DNA of 64,000 nucleotides from Thermaerobacter sp. FW80 (GTDB lineage Bacteria; Bacillota; Sulfobacillia; Thermaerobacterales; Thermaerobacteraceae). Made by a program: the position numbers and the translations under genes. Below the pieces are notes generated by a model, which was not told the origin of the DNA, did not search any database, and was given only the letters and a program-made list of their open reading frames with translations. This document shows, piece after piece, positions 29,850 to 38,992 of the stretch; position 1 is the stretch's first letter; every line of letters starts with the position of its first letter. The stretch is from assembly GCF_004634385.1 (NCBI RefSeq), contig NZ_CP037895.1:2889027-2953026 (forward strand), given 5' to 3'.

Positions 29850-30932
29850 TTGGAGGAGAGGGGTGTCCGCACCGACACGGCCTCCCAGGACGCGCCCGCG
29901 GGCCCCGGGAACGCGGCCCCCGGGGCGCCCCGTGGTCATGCGGGGACCTGGCAGGACGCCCTGGAGGCGGCGTGGCGCAAGCCCCTGGAGCCCGGCGAGC
30001 GCGTGCTGGAACTCGCCGCCGCCCTCCTCTTGCTGGCGTCCTTCGTCTGGGTCGCCATCTGGTGGCCCCATCTGCCCGACCAGGTCCCCATCCACTTCAA
30101 CCTGCGGGGCGAGGCCGACGGCTTCGCCGCCAAGGGAAGCATCTGGGGCCTGCTCGGGATCGGCGTGCTCCTCTACGCGCTGGCCACGGCGGTGACGCGA
30201 TGGCCGGCGTCCCTGCTCAACTGGCCCATCGAACCCCGGCCGGAGACGGCCCGGGCCATGGCCCGCGCCAGCCGCCACCTGCTCCGTGGGTTCAAGTTCC
30301 TGCTCATGGCTGCGTGGCTGCATCTGACGGTGGGGGTCACCGCCGTCGCCCTGGGCCGGTGGGTCGGCCTTACCCCCTGGTTCTATCTGTGGATCGTGGC
30401 GCTGCTGGCGGTGGCGATCGGGGGGTGCGCGGCGGTGTACCGGGCGGGGCTGCGCCTTCGGGCGGCGCCGGCCGCGAGCGGGCCGGACGGGCCCTGGCCG
30501 GACGTGGTCGACTTCCCCGCCGCCCGCAGCAAGATCCTGATGGCCCTGACGGCGATCCCGCCGCTGATTCCCTTCTACATGGCGCTGCGCGGAGACGAGA
30601 CGGCCATCGTCGGCTTCGTCGCCTTGGGGCCGTACCTCTTGGTGGTGGGCTACACCTTCTGGCGCCCGTCCTACTACCGCGTCACGCCGACCCACCTCCA
30701 GATCCGGGTGGGGCTGATGGACTTTGACGTGCCGCTCCAGCGCATCCGCCGGGTGCGACCGACGTGGAACCCTGTAGCGAGCGCCGCACCGTCCCTGCGC
30801 CGCGTGGCCATCGAGACCGACGCGGGCGAGACGGTGCTGGTATCCCCCGTGGATCGCGAGGGCTTCATCGCGGTCCTACGGGAACGCTGCCCCCAGGCCG
30901 TGGTCGAAGGCGGCCGCGGCCCATGCCGCTGA
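29850..30932 (+). CDS. DUF1648 membrane protein with C-terminal PH-like domain
   Basis: TTG start behind AGGGAGG. 360 residues. After a leader, a TM helix runs into the DUF1648 motif LPDQVPIHFNLRGEADGF (near residue 77), shared with SdpI-like proteins. Several TM helices follow, then a soluble C-terminus (YRVTPTHLQIRVGLMDFDVPLQRIRRV onward, partial) typical of bacterial PH-like domains. Membrane-located; function unknown. Another DUF1648 protein is encoded at 36274. Confidence 0.7.
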   Translation: MEERGVRTDTASQDAPAGPGNAAPGAPRGHAGTWQDALEAAWRKPLEPGERVLELAAALLLLASFVWVAIWWPHLPDQVPIHFNLRGEADGFAAKGSIWGLLGIGVLLYALATAVTRWPASLLNWPIEPRPETARAMARASRHLLRGFKFLLMAAWLHLTVGVTAVALGRWVGLTPWFYLWIVALLAVAIGGCAAVYRAGLRLRAAPAASGPDGPWPDVVDFPAARSKILMALTAIPPLIPFYMALRGDETAIVGFVALGPYLLVVGYTFWRPSYYRVTPTHLQIRVGLMDFDVPLQRIRRVRPTWNPVASAAPSLRRVAIETDAGETVLVSPVDREGFIAVLRERCPQAVVEGGRGPCR

Positions 30933-31064
30933 GCGGGATTTCCTCCCGAGTCCCGGGCGAGGCGGCTCGCGATGGGCCGGCTCGGCGCGACCCCTACCCC
31001 CTGGAGGATCGGGTCCGGGGCGTTTGGACCCGAGGCTCTCGCCACGAACCGGGGACGAGGTCCC

Positions 31065-32402
31065 TCAGCCCTCCCGCGCCAGGGACGGCGGGATCCGGTC
31101 GTGGCGCACCAGGTCGTCGTAGGTCTCCCGCTCCACGATGACCGCGGCCTCCCCCTCCCGCACCAGCACCATGGCGGGCCGCGGGAAGCGGTTGTACTGG
31201 CTGGACATGCTGTAGTTGTACGCGCCCGTGCTGAAGACCGCCACCACGTCGCCGGGCTCGACCCGCGGCAGCTCGATCTCCGGGATCAGCACGTCGCCCG
31301 ACTCGCAGTAGCGGCCCACCAGGCAGACCCGCTCGGCCGGTTCGTCCAGGGGCCGGTTGGCCAGCACGGCCGTGTAGAGGGCGCGGTAGAGGGCGTAGCG
31401 GGGGTTGTCGGCCATGCCGCCGTCGACGGCCACGTAGGGCAGAAGGCCCGGGACGCGCTTGACGGACCCCACCGTGTACAGCGTGACCCCGGCCTCGCCC
31501 ACGACGGACCGCCCGGGCTCCAGGATGAGTCGCGGCACCGGCAGGCCGCGCTCGTCCGCCAGGCGGGCCACGGCGGTCCGGATGCGGGTGACCGTCTCGG
31601 CGATGGAGGGCGGCTCGTCACCCGGCACGTACCGGATGCCCAGGCCGCCGCCCAGGTCCAGTTCCCGGACGAACCGGCCCGTGCGCCGGTGCGCCTCGGC
31701 GGCCAGGTCCATCATGATCCGGGCCGCCTGCTCCCAGGGCTCGACGGCCAGGATCTGCGAGCCGATGTGGCAGTGGAAGCCGTACCAGTCCAGGGCCGGT
31801 TCGTCCAGCACGCGGTCCAGGGCCTCCAGGGCCTGGCCGGTGGCCAGGTCGAAGCCGAACTTGGACTCCTGCTGGCCGGTGCGGATGAACTCGTGGGTGT
31901 GAGCCTCGACCCCCGGCGCCACCCGCAGGAGGACGGGAACGGTGCGGCCGGCGGCCCGGGCCATGGCAGCCAGGCGCTCCAGCTCGTGGAAGTTGTCGAC
32001 GACGACCCGGCCCACGCCGACCTCGATGGCCAGGCGCAGTTCCTCGTCGCTCTTGTTGTTCCCGTGCAGGAGGACGCGGGCGGGCGGGAACCCGGCGGAC
32101 AGGGCGGTGTGGAGCTCGCCGCCGGAGACCAGGTCGAGCCACAGCCCCTCCTGGTCCATGATGCGGAGGACGGCGGTGGTGCACAGCGCCTTGGCGGCGT
32201 AGGCCACGACCCCGGCGTTGCCCATGGCCTCGCGGTAGGCGCGGCAACGCCGACGGATGGCGGCCTCGTCGAGGACGTAGAGAGGCGTCCCGAACCGTTC
32301 CACCAGGTCCAGGGCGTCGGCTCCCCCGATGGCCAGGTGGCCGCGGGGGCTCGTGACCACCGGCGGCCAGGCCGTGCGCGACTGCAGTTCCGGCTGCGGC
32401 AA
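31065..32402 (-). CDS. lysA: Diaminopimelate decarboxylase
   Basis: TTG start behind GGGAGGAG. 445 residues, PLP-dependent fold type III. The PLP-binding Lys is at about residue 71 (VVAYAAKALCT). Further landmarks: GGELHTALSAGFPP, LHGNNKS, the Gly-rich LDLGGGLGIRY phosphate loop, ILEPGRSVVGEAG with the Arg/Gly turn, and the partner-subunit CESGDVL with the conserved Cys-Glu near residue 360, then YNYSMSSQYNRFPRPA. Makes L-lysine from meso-diaminopimelate. Stands alone. Confidence 0.95.
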   Translation of the reverse strand: MPQPELQSRTAWPPVVTSPRGHLAIGGADALDLVERFGTPLYVLDEAAIRRRCRAYREAMGNAGVVAYAAKALCTTAVLRIMDQEGLWLDLVSGGELHTALSAGFPPARVLLHGNNKSDEELRLAIEVGVGRVVVDNFHELERLAAMARAAGRTVPVLLRVAPGVEAHTHEFIRTGQQESKFGFDLATGQALEALDRVLDEPALDWYGFHCHIGSQILAVEPWEQAARIMMDLAAEAHRRTGRFVRELDLGGGLGIRYVPGDEPPSIAETVTRIRTAVARLADERGLPVPRLILEPGRSVVGEAGVTLYTVGSVKRVPGLLPYVAVDGGMADNPRYALYRALYTAVLANRPLDEPAERVCLVGRYCESGDVLIPEIELPRVEPGDVVAVFSTGAYNYSMSSQYNRFPRPAMVLVREGEAAVIVERETYDDLVRHDRIPPSLAREG

Positions 32403-33142
32403 GGTGCTCTCCTCCCGCTCGACGCTCGTGCCCTTGGGTCGTTCGCGGCCGGGCGGGGTGCTGCGCGCCGCCCGTCGGCCGGCCGGACCCGGGTGGGAGC
32501 AGGGAAATCGCGGTTAACGTAGCACAGGTCCGGGAAGGGGCACAAGGCCGGAGGGACGGGAGCGCGGGTGGGAGCGGCAACGCGGGTGGGAGCGCCGCCT
32601 GCGGTGACGAACTCCGATGACAGGTCGGCTCACCCCGTGCGACCGCTCCCCCCACCGACCGCAGGTCGCCGAGGCCGGGGCCGGGGACCCAGGCGGGCAG
32701 ACGGTCCTGGCCAACGGGGGCCCAGGGACCACGTCAGCACGCGACACCACGTCAGCCCTGGCGCCGTCATCGGCAACAAGGGACGAGGGTCGATCCCATG
32801 CCGGACGCACTCGTCGGCCGAATCCTGACAGTCCTCAGCGCCCTGGTACGAGGGGCGAGCGGCGCCGTACTGCTCGGCCTCGCCTGTTGGGGGTATCGCA
32901 TCGACCGGACCCAGGCCCGCAGACCGATGTGGGCCCTCGACCTCTTGGGGGGTGTGGCGGCACGACGGATGCGACTGCATGATCACGCTGGTCGTCCGAT
33001 ATGGGCCCTCGACCTCTTGGGGGGTGTGGTGGCCCTGGCGTGGGCCGTCTCCACCCCCCGGTCGCAACCTTCATGGGACCGGGCCCCGCGTTCGGATGCC
33101 CGCCGTGATCGGACACCGGTCCCCCAGCGGTCGCGACGGCGA
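32403..33142. other. Long intergenic region between lysA and the nuclease gene
   Basis: No supported gene in about 740 bases. It contains a doubled GCGGGTGGGAGCGSC (about 32559-32597) and the 39-bp spaced repeat pair at 32922-33032. Short open frames across the repeats have no recognisable product. Confidence 0.5.
32922..33032. CRISPR. Possible two-repeat CRISPR-like remnant (weak)
   Basis: Two 39-bp repeats (32922-32960 and 32994-33032) match except for three or four positions and share GGGCCCTCGACCTCTTGGGG plus the following GGTGTGG. The intervening 33 bases are unique, giving a 72-bp period in the CRISPR range. A degenerate third copy (CCTCG-CCTGTTGGGGGTAT) begins near 32878. No cas gene is in the window and the repeat is not clearly palindromic, so a simple duplicated intergenic element is equally possible. 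Confidence 0.3.
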
Positions 33143-34186
33143 TCACCGCTCGCATCCGACGCCATCCCGGTCCCAGCCGTCGAGCCGGTGCGGATCGGGC
33201 GGCAGCACCCGGAAGTCGCGGTAGGGGATGTCCCCGCAATCGAGATCCGGCGGCGGCGATGGGATGCACACATCGGGATAGGCGGGATCGCACCCTCCGC
33301 GTCGGCCGACGGGGGCGGGATCCCGCGCTCCCGCCGTCCGGATCGCGCCGGATCCCGGCTGCGACGAGCCGCCGTCAGCCGCGCCGGCACCATACCTTCC
33401 GCCGGACGCAGCCCGCAGGCCCCACAGGCCGCGCTCCGCCTCCCGGGCCTCGCGCTGGAACCGGACGAACAGGTCCGCGTATCGCACGTCCGGCGGGTAG
33501 GTGACCACCTGGGCGGAGCCCTCCAGGAGCAAGATAGCGTTGAACATCCCCTCCCGCACATGGGCCGGCGTCGGCCGCTCAGGCGGTTCGACCAGCCAAA
33601 CGTAGCGCAGGGCGCGGCCGTAGCGGTCCGTCTCCGACACGTCCTTCTCGAGCCACACCACCCGGCCCGCGAGATGCCGCCGGGTGAAGCGGGCCGCATG
33701 CGGACCGTAGGGTTCGACCTCGCCGTGGACCTCGGGGGTGTTGACACCGATCAGCCGCACCCGCGTCGAGGGCAGCGGCGCACCGCCCAGGGGCTCGACC
33801 TCGAGGGTGTCGCCGTCGATCACGTCCACCACCCGGGCGCGGGTGAGTCCCGGACGCTGACGCTCCGCGGCGGGCTGCAGCCGCCCCGAGGACGGCGACG
33901 AATCCCTTTTCGCACCGGTGCCCGTGGACCCTTCGGCGCTTTCGCCGGCGGCACCCGCGGCTGGCTCCGTGGCCCCGGTCCCATCGTTCGCGGCCGCATC
34001 GCGGCCGGACGGCGCCACCCCCGACGAGCCGGGACCCGCCGGTGTGGCCGGCTCCGTCTCGGTGCCGCACCCAGCCGCTCCGAGGGCGACGGCGAGGACC
34101 AACGCGACCAGCAGGGCCGCGGCTTTGGCACGGGCCCGCGCCGGCACGCCGCACCTTCCCAGCTTGCACACCGCCAGATCACGCAT
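33143..34186 (-). CDS. Secreted thermonuclease-like lipoprotein with Excalibur motif
   Basis: Start ATG 34186 chosen: GGGAGGAGC precedes it and a lipoprotein signal follows (AAALLVALVLAVALGAAGC). 347 residues. After a linker, the SNase (TNase-like, OB-fold) domain runs from about residue 110: ARVVDVIDGDTLEVE, VRLIGVNTPEVHG with the metal-binding and catalytic residues, EKDVSETDRYGRALRYVWL. The C-terminus has the calcium-binding Excalibur pattern DRDGVGCE. Such proteins are surface-anchored nucleases for scavenging DNA. A Cys-containing segment (CDPAYPDVCIPSPPPDLDC) links the two domains. Confidence 0.88.
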   Translation of the reverse strand: MRDLAVCKLGRCGVPARARAKAAALLVALVLAVALGAAGCGTETEPATPAGPGSSGVAPSGRDAAANDGTGATEPAAGAAGESAEGSTGTGAKRDSSPSSGRLQPAAERQRPGLTRARVVDVIDGDTLEVEPLGGAPLPSTRVRLIGVNTPEVHGEVEPYGPHAARFTRRHLAGRVVWLEKDVSETDRYGRALRYVWLVEPPERPTPAHVREGMFNAILLLEGSAQVVTYPPDVRYADLFVRFQREAREAERGLWGLRAASGGRYGAGAADGGSSQPGSGAIRTAGARDPAPVGRRGGCDPAYPDVCIPSPPPDLDCGDIPYRDFRVLPPDPHRLDGWDRDGVGCER

Positions 34187-34560
34187 CGCTCGACCGCTCC
34201 TCCCGGGGCCCATCGCCCACGGGTCGTCGGCCTGGCCCAGCCCCCGCTGACCTCGGTGCAAGGTCGAGCATCCCACCATCGTCACCGCCACCATTCGTTG
34301 CACAGGTCGCAGTCCCCACAGGCGTCGGCCACCGGCATCCCACCATCGCCACCGCGGCCTACCACCGTTAGTTGTCCGCAGCTGACGCCACCGGCGTCAA
34401 GGGGCGTGGGCCGCGCCCATTCACGCGTGCGGCCGGCGGACCGGCGGCCACTTCGGCCCCTGAGCCGCCTCGCGACCCACCCGTGAGCGGCCTCGCAACC
34501 CACCCCACCCCTGCGCCGCCCCGCGCCCCAGCCCTGCGTCGCCTCGCGGCCGCGACTATA
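34187..34560. repeat. Intergenic region with short direct repeats
   Basis: No gene seen. GCATCCCACCATCGYCACCGC occurs at 34268-34288 and 34335-34355, and CCTCGCRACCCACCC is repeated at about 34469-34508. Confidence 0.55.
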
Positions 34561-34610
34561 TTGCAAAACATGATAGCCTCTGTTATGCTCGACGCAGTAC
34601 CTTGCGGTAC
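34561..34610 (+). promoter_or_regulatory. Promoter and small inverted repeat ahead of the PadR-linked pair
   Basis: TTGCAA (34561-34566), 17-base spacer, TATGCT (34584-34589): a near-consensus sigma-A promoter in an AT-rich island. A GTACC-TTGC-GGTAC inverted repeat (34597-34610) at the expected start site could be an operator. Confidence 0.7.
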
Positions 34611-34640
34611 AAGATACGCCATGGCCAGGAGGATTGGACG

Positions 34641-35273
34641 ATGGCGCAGGGACCCAAGAACCCCGTCACCGAGGCCGTCGACTCGTGCATCGTGTACTGG
34701 GTCGCCGCCGGCCTTCCCCGGGCGCAGATCGATCAGATGGCCGCCGAGCTGCGGGCCCACCTCGAGCAAGCCGTGGCGGCCGGCAAATCCGTCGAGGCCG
34801 TGATCGGCGGCGACGTCGCCCGGTTCGCCGAGGAGTGGTGGCGCGCCGTGGGCCGGCACCAGCCCCGATGGCAGGCGCTGGTGCTGGCGGCGCAGATCGT
34901 CGCGGCGGCGGTCTTCATCACGCTGCTACCGGCCGTCTGGGTCCAGCCGGTCGTCGCGGTGGAGGCGGCTCACCTCGTCCAGGTGCTGTGGATGGCAACG
35001 GGCGTCTGGATCCTGTTCTCGCCCCGGCTGGGTGCGCGCTGGCTGGCCAACAGCGCCAGGGAGCGCTACGGCCGCCTGTGGGTGGCGGTGGCCGCCGTCA
35101 CCTTCGTCGGCATGCTGGTCCTGAGCCCGGCCATGCCCTGGGTACCCGAGTGGGTCCTCCTCGAGATCCCCCGGTGGCAGGCGGTGCTCGTCATGGTGGG
35201 TTGCCTCGTGATCAACGGGCTTGCGATCCTCCGCGACCCCACCCGGCCGCGGGCACCGGCCTCCCTCCCGTAG
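34641..35273 (+). CDS. Membrane protein with N-terminal helical domain, PadR-linked
   Basis: ATG behind AGGAGG. 210 residues: an N-terminal soluble helical domain (residues 1-65, with QIDQMAAELRAHLEQAVAAGKS, a pattern common in HAAS/DUF1700-like proteins co-encoded with PadR regulators), then four to five TM helices. Function unknown. It is followed after 128 bases by a PadR regulator, the reverse of the usual order. Confidence 0.6.
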   Translation: MAQGPKNPVTEAVDSCIVYWVAAGLPRAQIDQMAAELRAHLEQAVAAGKSVEAVIGGDVARFAEEWWRAVGRHQPRWQALVLAAQIVAAAVFITLLPAVWVQPVVAVEAAHLVQVLWMATGVWILFSPRLGARWLANSARERYGRLWVAVAAVTFVGMLVLSPAMPWVPEWVLLEIPRWQAVLVMVGCLVINGLAILRDPTRPRAPASLP

Positions 35274-35401
35274 GCGGACGACGCCAGCACCCGGATCAGG
35301 CCACCATGGTCGCCCGGGTCATGCACCGGCCGCCGGGGCCGGCCACCGGGTCCTGGCGCACGAACGAGGCCCAGACCGTTGCCGGAGGAGGTGTCCGAGC
35401 C

Positions 35402-35833
35402 TTGCGCGACCGTGGTCGCGATGAAACCCGCGGCAGCCAGCTGCTCAAAGGCGTCCTGGACATGCTGCTCCTGGCCCTGATCGCCGAGCGACCCCGCTAC
35501 GGCTACGAGATGGTGGAAGAACTCGGCCGGCGCGGGCTGCACCTCGTCAGCGAGGGGAGCATCTACCCCGTTCTCGCCCGCCTGGAGCGGGCCGGGTTCG
35601 TCCAAGGATACTTCGAGCCCTCACCGCAAGGGCCACCGCGGAAGTACTATCGCATCCTGCCCCAGGGCCATCAGGCCCTTCATCGGTGGGTGGACGAGTG
35701 GCAACGGTTCGCACGGGGCGTGGACGGGGTGGTGACGGGCCAGCCCGCCGCCCGCGCAGCCAACCCGGCCTGCGGACGCGGCGATTCCGCCCCCGATCCC
35801 GCCATCCCCCTCCGTGGGGGTCCGGGCCCCTGA
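35402..35833 (+). CDS. PadR family transcriptional regulator
   Basis: TTG 35402 chosen with GGAGGAG upstream. 143 residues; winged-HTH PadR core: LKGVLDMLLLALIAERPRYGYEMVEEL, SEGSIYPVLARLERAGFVQGY and PPRKYYRILPQGHQAL (each in part over 20 residues long, residues 15-95). The dimerising C-terminal helix is short and ends in a disordered tail. Probably controls the membrane gene upstream or itself. Confidence 0.87.
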   Translation: MRDRGRDETRGSQLLKGVLDMLLLALIAERPRYGYEMVEELGRRGLHLVSEGSIYPVLARLERAGFVQGYFEPSPQGPPRKYYRILPQGHQALHRWVDEWQRFARGVDGVVTGQPAARAANPACGRGDSAPDPAIPLRGGPGP

Positions 35834-35967
35834 CCGCGCCCCGCCCGTCACCACCGGGGCCGCCCCCCCGAAGGGACCTCCTCTTGACCGCCTCACCGGG
35901 CCAGACCCCCGCGAACCCGCGACCAAGGGATGCACCCCTTGATGGGTTCACGATACGTAGTTTAATA

Positions 35968-35985
35968 TTTAGACAAACTTCTAAA
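35968..35985. promoter_or_regulatory. TTTAGA-N6-TCTAAA inverted repeat, probable SdpR operator
   Basis: Lies in a conspicuously AT-rich 50-base stretch right ahead of the ArsR-type gene, with AAGGAGG following at 35995. The position fits an autorepressor site overlapping the promoter. Confidence 0.65.
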
Positions 35986-36007
35986 AACAGCCTCAAGGAG
36001 GCACAGC

Positions 36008-36277
36008 GTGGGTGAGCCCCAGCTGGTCTTCAAAGCCCTGGCCGACCCCACCCGCCGGGCCATCCTGCGGCTGCTCCGCGACCGCGACCTGACGGCAGGG
36101 GAGATCGCCGCGCACTTCCCGGTCACCCAGGCCAGCATCTCGCACCACCTGAGCCTCCTTAAGCATGCGGGGCTGGTGCTGGACGAGCGGCGAGGGCAGC
36201 ACGTGGCGTACTCCCTCAACACCACGGTCTTCCAGGAGGTGATCGCATGGCTGATGGACCTGGCGGGCCCGCGGTGA
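36008..36277 (+). CDS. sdpR: ArsR-family autorepressor, SdpR-like
   Basis: GTG start behind AAGGAGG. 89 residues, winged [23 protein letters not shown], then [21 protein letters not shown] and a wing with [15 protein letters not shown] (in part). No Cys metal sites, unlike metal-sensing ArsR proteins. In Bacillus subtilis SdpR represses its own operon with SdpI; here the stop overlaps the start of an SdpI-like gene (GTGA). Confidence 0.88.
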   Translation: MGEPQLVFKALADPTRRAILRLLRDRDLTAGEIAAHFPVTQASISHHLSLLKHAGLVLDERRGQHVAYSLNTTVFQEVIAWLMDLAGPR

Positions 36278-37032
36278 CCTCGCACGGCTCCGGGTCCGGC
36301 CCGGAAGCCGGCGGCCCCGCGATGTCCTCGCGCGGTGGGCATGCGGCTCCGCCGCAAGACGGCCAGGGGCCGGACCGGGACGACCGCGGTCGCGACGTTC
36401 TGGAATGGCTGCTCCTCGCCCTGGCGGCCCTGGCGACCGCCGGGGTCTACCCGCGCCTCCCGGATCAGATGGTGATCCACTGGAACGCAGCCGGGCAGCC
36501 AGACGGATGGGCTCCCAGGGCCTTCGCAGCGTGGTTCGGCTGGGCGACGGCGGCGGGCACGTACCTTCTGCTGAAGGTTCTTCCGTCCATCGACCCGCGC
36601 CGCGCCAACTACCCCCGGTTCGCAGGCGCCTACCGGCTGGTCCGGCAGATCACCGTCCTGTTCTTGCTGGGCGTCCACGCGGTGGTCCTCATGACCGGCC
36701 TCGGCATCCCCGTCGCCGTCGACCGGGTCATCGGTCTTGGCGTCGGCCTGATGCTGATCATCATGGGCAACGTCATGGGTCAAGTGCGCCCCAACTTCTT
36801 CTTCGGCATCCGCACGCCGTGGACGCTGTCCAGTGAGGCGGTGTGGCGCAAGACCCATCGTGCCGGGGGCTGGCTGTTCATCCTCGCGGGGCTGGCCATC
36901 GCGACGACCGCCTTCCTGCCGCCCAGCTGGACGGTGCCGGTGATCCTGGCCAGCGTCATCGGGGTCACCATGGGAACGACGGTCTACTCGTATCTGCTCT
37001 GGCGGCGGTTGAACGGCGCCGACATGGGCTGA
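36274..37032 (+). CDS. sdpI: SdpI-like immunity/signal membrane protein
   Basis: GTG 36274 overlaps the sdpR stop as GTGA; an earlier in-frame ATG at 36247 is possible. About 252 residues. DUF1648 motif [21 protein letters not shown], then TM helices and the SdpI domain ([34 protein letters not shown], residues about 165-198). SdpI protects B. subtilis from the SdpC toxin and relays its presence to SdpR. No SdpC-type toxin gene is adjacent, so it may serve as immunity against other strains. Confidence 0.87.
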   Translation: MTSHGSGSGPEAGGPAMSSRGGHAAPPQDGQGPDRDDRGRDVLEWLLLALAALATAGVYPRLPDQMVIHWNAAGQPDGWAPRAFAAWFGWATAAGTYLLLKVLPSIDPRRANYPRFAGAYRLVRQITVLFLLGVHAVVLMTGLGIPVAVDRVIGLGVGLMLIIMGNVMGQVRPNFFFGIRTPWTLSSEAVWRKTHRAGGWLFILAGLAIATTAFLPPSWTVPVILASVIGVTMGTTVYSYLLWRRLNGADMG

Positions 37033-37161
37033 ACGGGCAAGCCGGCGTGGCCGGCCCGGAACGCGCGAGGACCGCAAGGATGGGAAACGGGTGCGGGTCG
37101 ATCGACCCGTACCCGATCCTGGCGCCGGATCTGCCCGGGCCCCTCTTCCCTCGCCCAGCCT

Positions 37162-37199
37162 GGCACCCCGCCGCCGGTTCGTCCCAGTGGCGGGGTGCC
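37162..37199. terminator. Bidirectional hairpin terminator with GGTTCGTCC in the loop
   Basis: GGCACCCCGCC (37162-37172) pairs perfectly with GGCGGGGTGCC (37189-37199), between the convergent sdpI and DUF4179 genes. The 16-base loop contains GCCGGTTCGTCC. Confidence 0.75.
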
Positions 37200-37216
37200 T
37201 CGGCCCGGCAGGGCCG

Positions 37217-38992
37217 TCACCGCAAGGGGATCTCCACCGACCACGGGCCGTCCACCACTGACTGCGGGGTGGCGAAACGGACCACGAGGACCCCGTCCCG
37301 GGGAAGAAGGACTGGATAGGTCAAGTGCACTCGGTCCAACTGGCCGGTGTGGGGGTCGTGTTCGGTGGCCACGCCGTCCGGTATCCAGCCCGCCTCCGCT
37401 CCGGGGGAGACTTCCGCCACACCTTCAGGGATGACGCTCGCTGTGACGGATACGCGCTCGAGCACCCTCCCGTCCTGCGCCGGCCCCAGGTCCAGGTTCA
37501 ACACGATCCGCGCCCGGTCGGGCCGAGCTACTTCCTTGACCGCAACGGTCCACCGGCCCACCCGGACGCGCCGGTCGACACGCCGGGTGCTGCCGGGCGC
37601 CAGTTCGTCCAGGGGGATCCGCATCACCCCAGCCCCCGGCTCGAGCACGCGGATGCGGGAGGCCGACAGGTGCAGCGATCGGACCCAGGACGGAAGGACC
37701 CCGCGGAAGCGTGCCACCAGCTGGAAGGTGGGGGCGTCAACCCAGCCGTGGGGCACCTGCACGTCGGCAAGCTCCAGCCGGGTACCCAGCGGGCCCGCAA
37801 GGCGCAGGTCCTCCACCCCGACCAAGTGCCAGGAGGCTGTTTGCCCGGAGTCGCCGGCTTCACCCGGCCCCTGGCTCGCGTCCGGGACGGCGCCGGCACC
37901 GTCCGGCCGCGATGCGCCGGAACCGGCCGCTGGCCGCACCTCTAGATGGAGGACCACCTCGTCCCGTCCCCCGACCAGGTGGGGAACGCCGAGCTGCAGC
38001 CCCGCCCGGGCGCTGGACCAGGCATCCGGATCCATGGCCGCCCTGCCGGCACGAGCGCCATCCACGAGGACCAGGGGAAGCCGCAGGTCCGGCTCGTGGG
38101 CCAGCGTCACCTCTGCGATCCCCGTCGGGAGGGGAGGGAACCACAGGTACAGGGGGTCGTCCGGCCCCCACGACACCACCTTGGGCGTGAGGACCGTTCC
38201 ATCGGGCAGCTGCAGGGCCCATCCGTGCATGAGCTCATCGCTCCCGTCCCGCTCCCCCTCCCCCTCCCGGTTGGTGCCGCCCCGGGTTCCGCTGGCGCCG
38301 TCGCCACCCATCCGGATCCGGACCTCGGTCAGCTCCGGTAGCGCCACCACCGACTCGACGGTCAGGCGGTCCGGGCCGGGGCCGAGCCAAGCCAGCGGCA
38401 CCGTGACAGGCTCCCGCAGCGCCCGGACCTTGGCCCCTTCCTCGCGGACGAACCCGGCCCCCGGCAGCCACCGGGCAATGTGCTCCAACGCGGCCTGGAC
38501 CACGGCCGGGTTCGTCCAGACCAGCAGGCCCGCCGCGGCCAGGACCGCTGCGGCCACGAGCCATGGGCGGGAGCTGGCGAGAGCACCCTGAGCCACAGGC
38601 CGGTCCCGGAAGGACCGACGTGAGCCGGCGCCCTGTTTGGCCAGGCCGTCCTTGGACTCCGCGCCCATGGCCACCCGGGCGGCGACACGCTCCTGCAGCC
38701 GCTCCAGGCTCCCTGCCGGCGCCGCAGGCGCGGAGGCCGCCACGCGTTCGAGGAGCAGATCCCCTACCGCTTCCAGGCGGCTAGGGGGAATGCCCAGCTC
38801 TTGCAGGAACGCGGCTTCCTCAGCGGTCCAGCGGGGAGTCACGCGCACCGACTCTCCATCGCCCGTGGAGTCGGGTCCTCGCCGGTCCCGCGCCAGGCGC
38901 AGCAGCTTCACACCGGGATGGCTCCGTTGTACGTGCCGCCCCCCTCTTCCCCCGTGCCGGTCCCCGCTGCGTCCCATTCGCTGCCGCGTCAT
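37217..38992 (-). CDS. DUF4179-type membrane protein, probable anti-sigma partner
   Basis: 591 residues. ATG 38992 overlaps the sigma-factor stop as ATGA, indicating translational coupling. N-terminal about 190 residues are cytoplasmic, then one TM helix (RPWLVAAAVLAAAGLLVW) and a large extracellular part rich in beta-strand, ending LYPVLLPRDG-like and VDGPWSVEIPLR, the layout of DUF4179 proteins encoded beside ECF sigma factors. It probably holds the sigma factor inactive until an external signal (inference). A decayed C-terminal paralogue lies at 44842. Confidence 0.75.
   Translation of the reverse strand: MTRQRMGRSGDRHGGRGGRHVQRSHPGVKLLRLARDRRGPDSTGDGESVRVTPRWTAEEAAFLQELGIPPSRLEAVGDLLLERVAASAPAAPAGSLERLQERVAARVAMGAESKDGLAKQGAGSRRSFRDRPVAQGALASSRPWLVAAAVLAAAGLLVWTNPAVVQAALEHIARWLPGAGFVREEGAKVRALREPVTVPLAWLGPGPDRLTVESVVALPELTEVRIRMGGDGASGTRGGTNREGEGERDGSDELMHGWALQLPDGTVLTPKVVSWGPDDPLYLWFPPLPTGIAEVTLAHEPDLRLPLVLVDGARAGRAAMDPDAWSSARAGLQLGVPHLVGGRDEVVLHLEVRPAAGSGASRPDGAGAVPDASQGPGEAGDSGQTASWHLVGVEDLRLAGPLGTRLELADVQVPHGWVDAPTFQLVARFRGVLPSWVRSLHLSASRIRVLEPGAGVMRIPLDELAPGSTRRVDRRVRVGRWTVAVKEVARPDRARIVLNLDLGPAQDGRVLERVSVTASVIPEGVAEVSPGAEAGWIPDGVATEHDPHTGQLDRVHLTYPVLLPRDGVLVVRFATPQSVVDGPWSVEIPLR

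Noticed and set aside
32403..32620. Possible lysine riboswitch ahead of lysA
   Set aside because: The sequence between the lysA start and the repeats shows no L-box core or terminator; it is simple GC-rich repeat sequence.
32760..32830. GGGTCGATCCC resembling a tRNA T-loop upstream of the repeat pair
   Set aside because: No cloverleaf could be built from the flanks and no CCA-like end is present.
32798..34486. 562-codon plus-strand frame overlapping the nuclease gene
   Set aside because: Antisense to a clear SNase domain; the product is Arg/Pro-rich without motifs, and the start lies in repeats.
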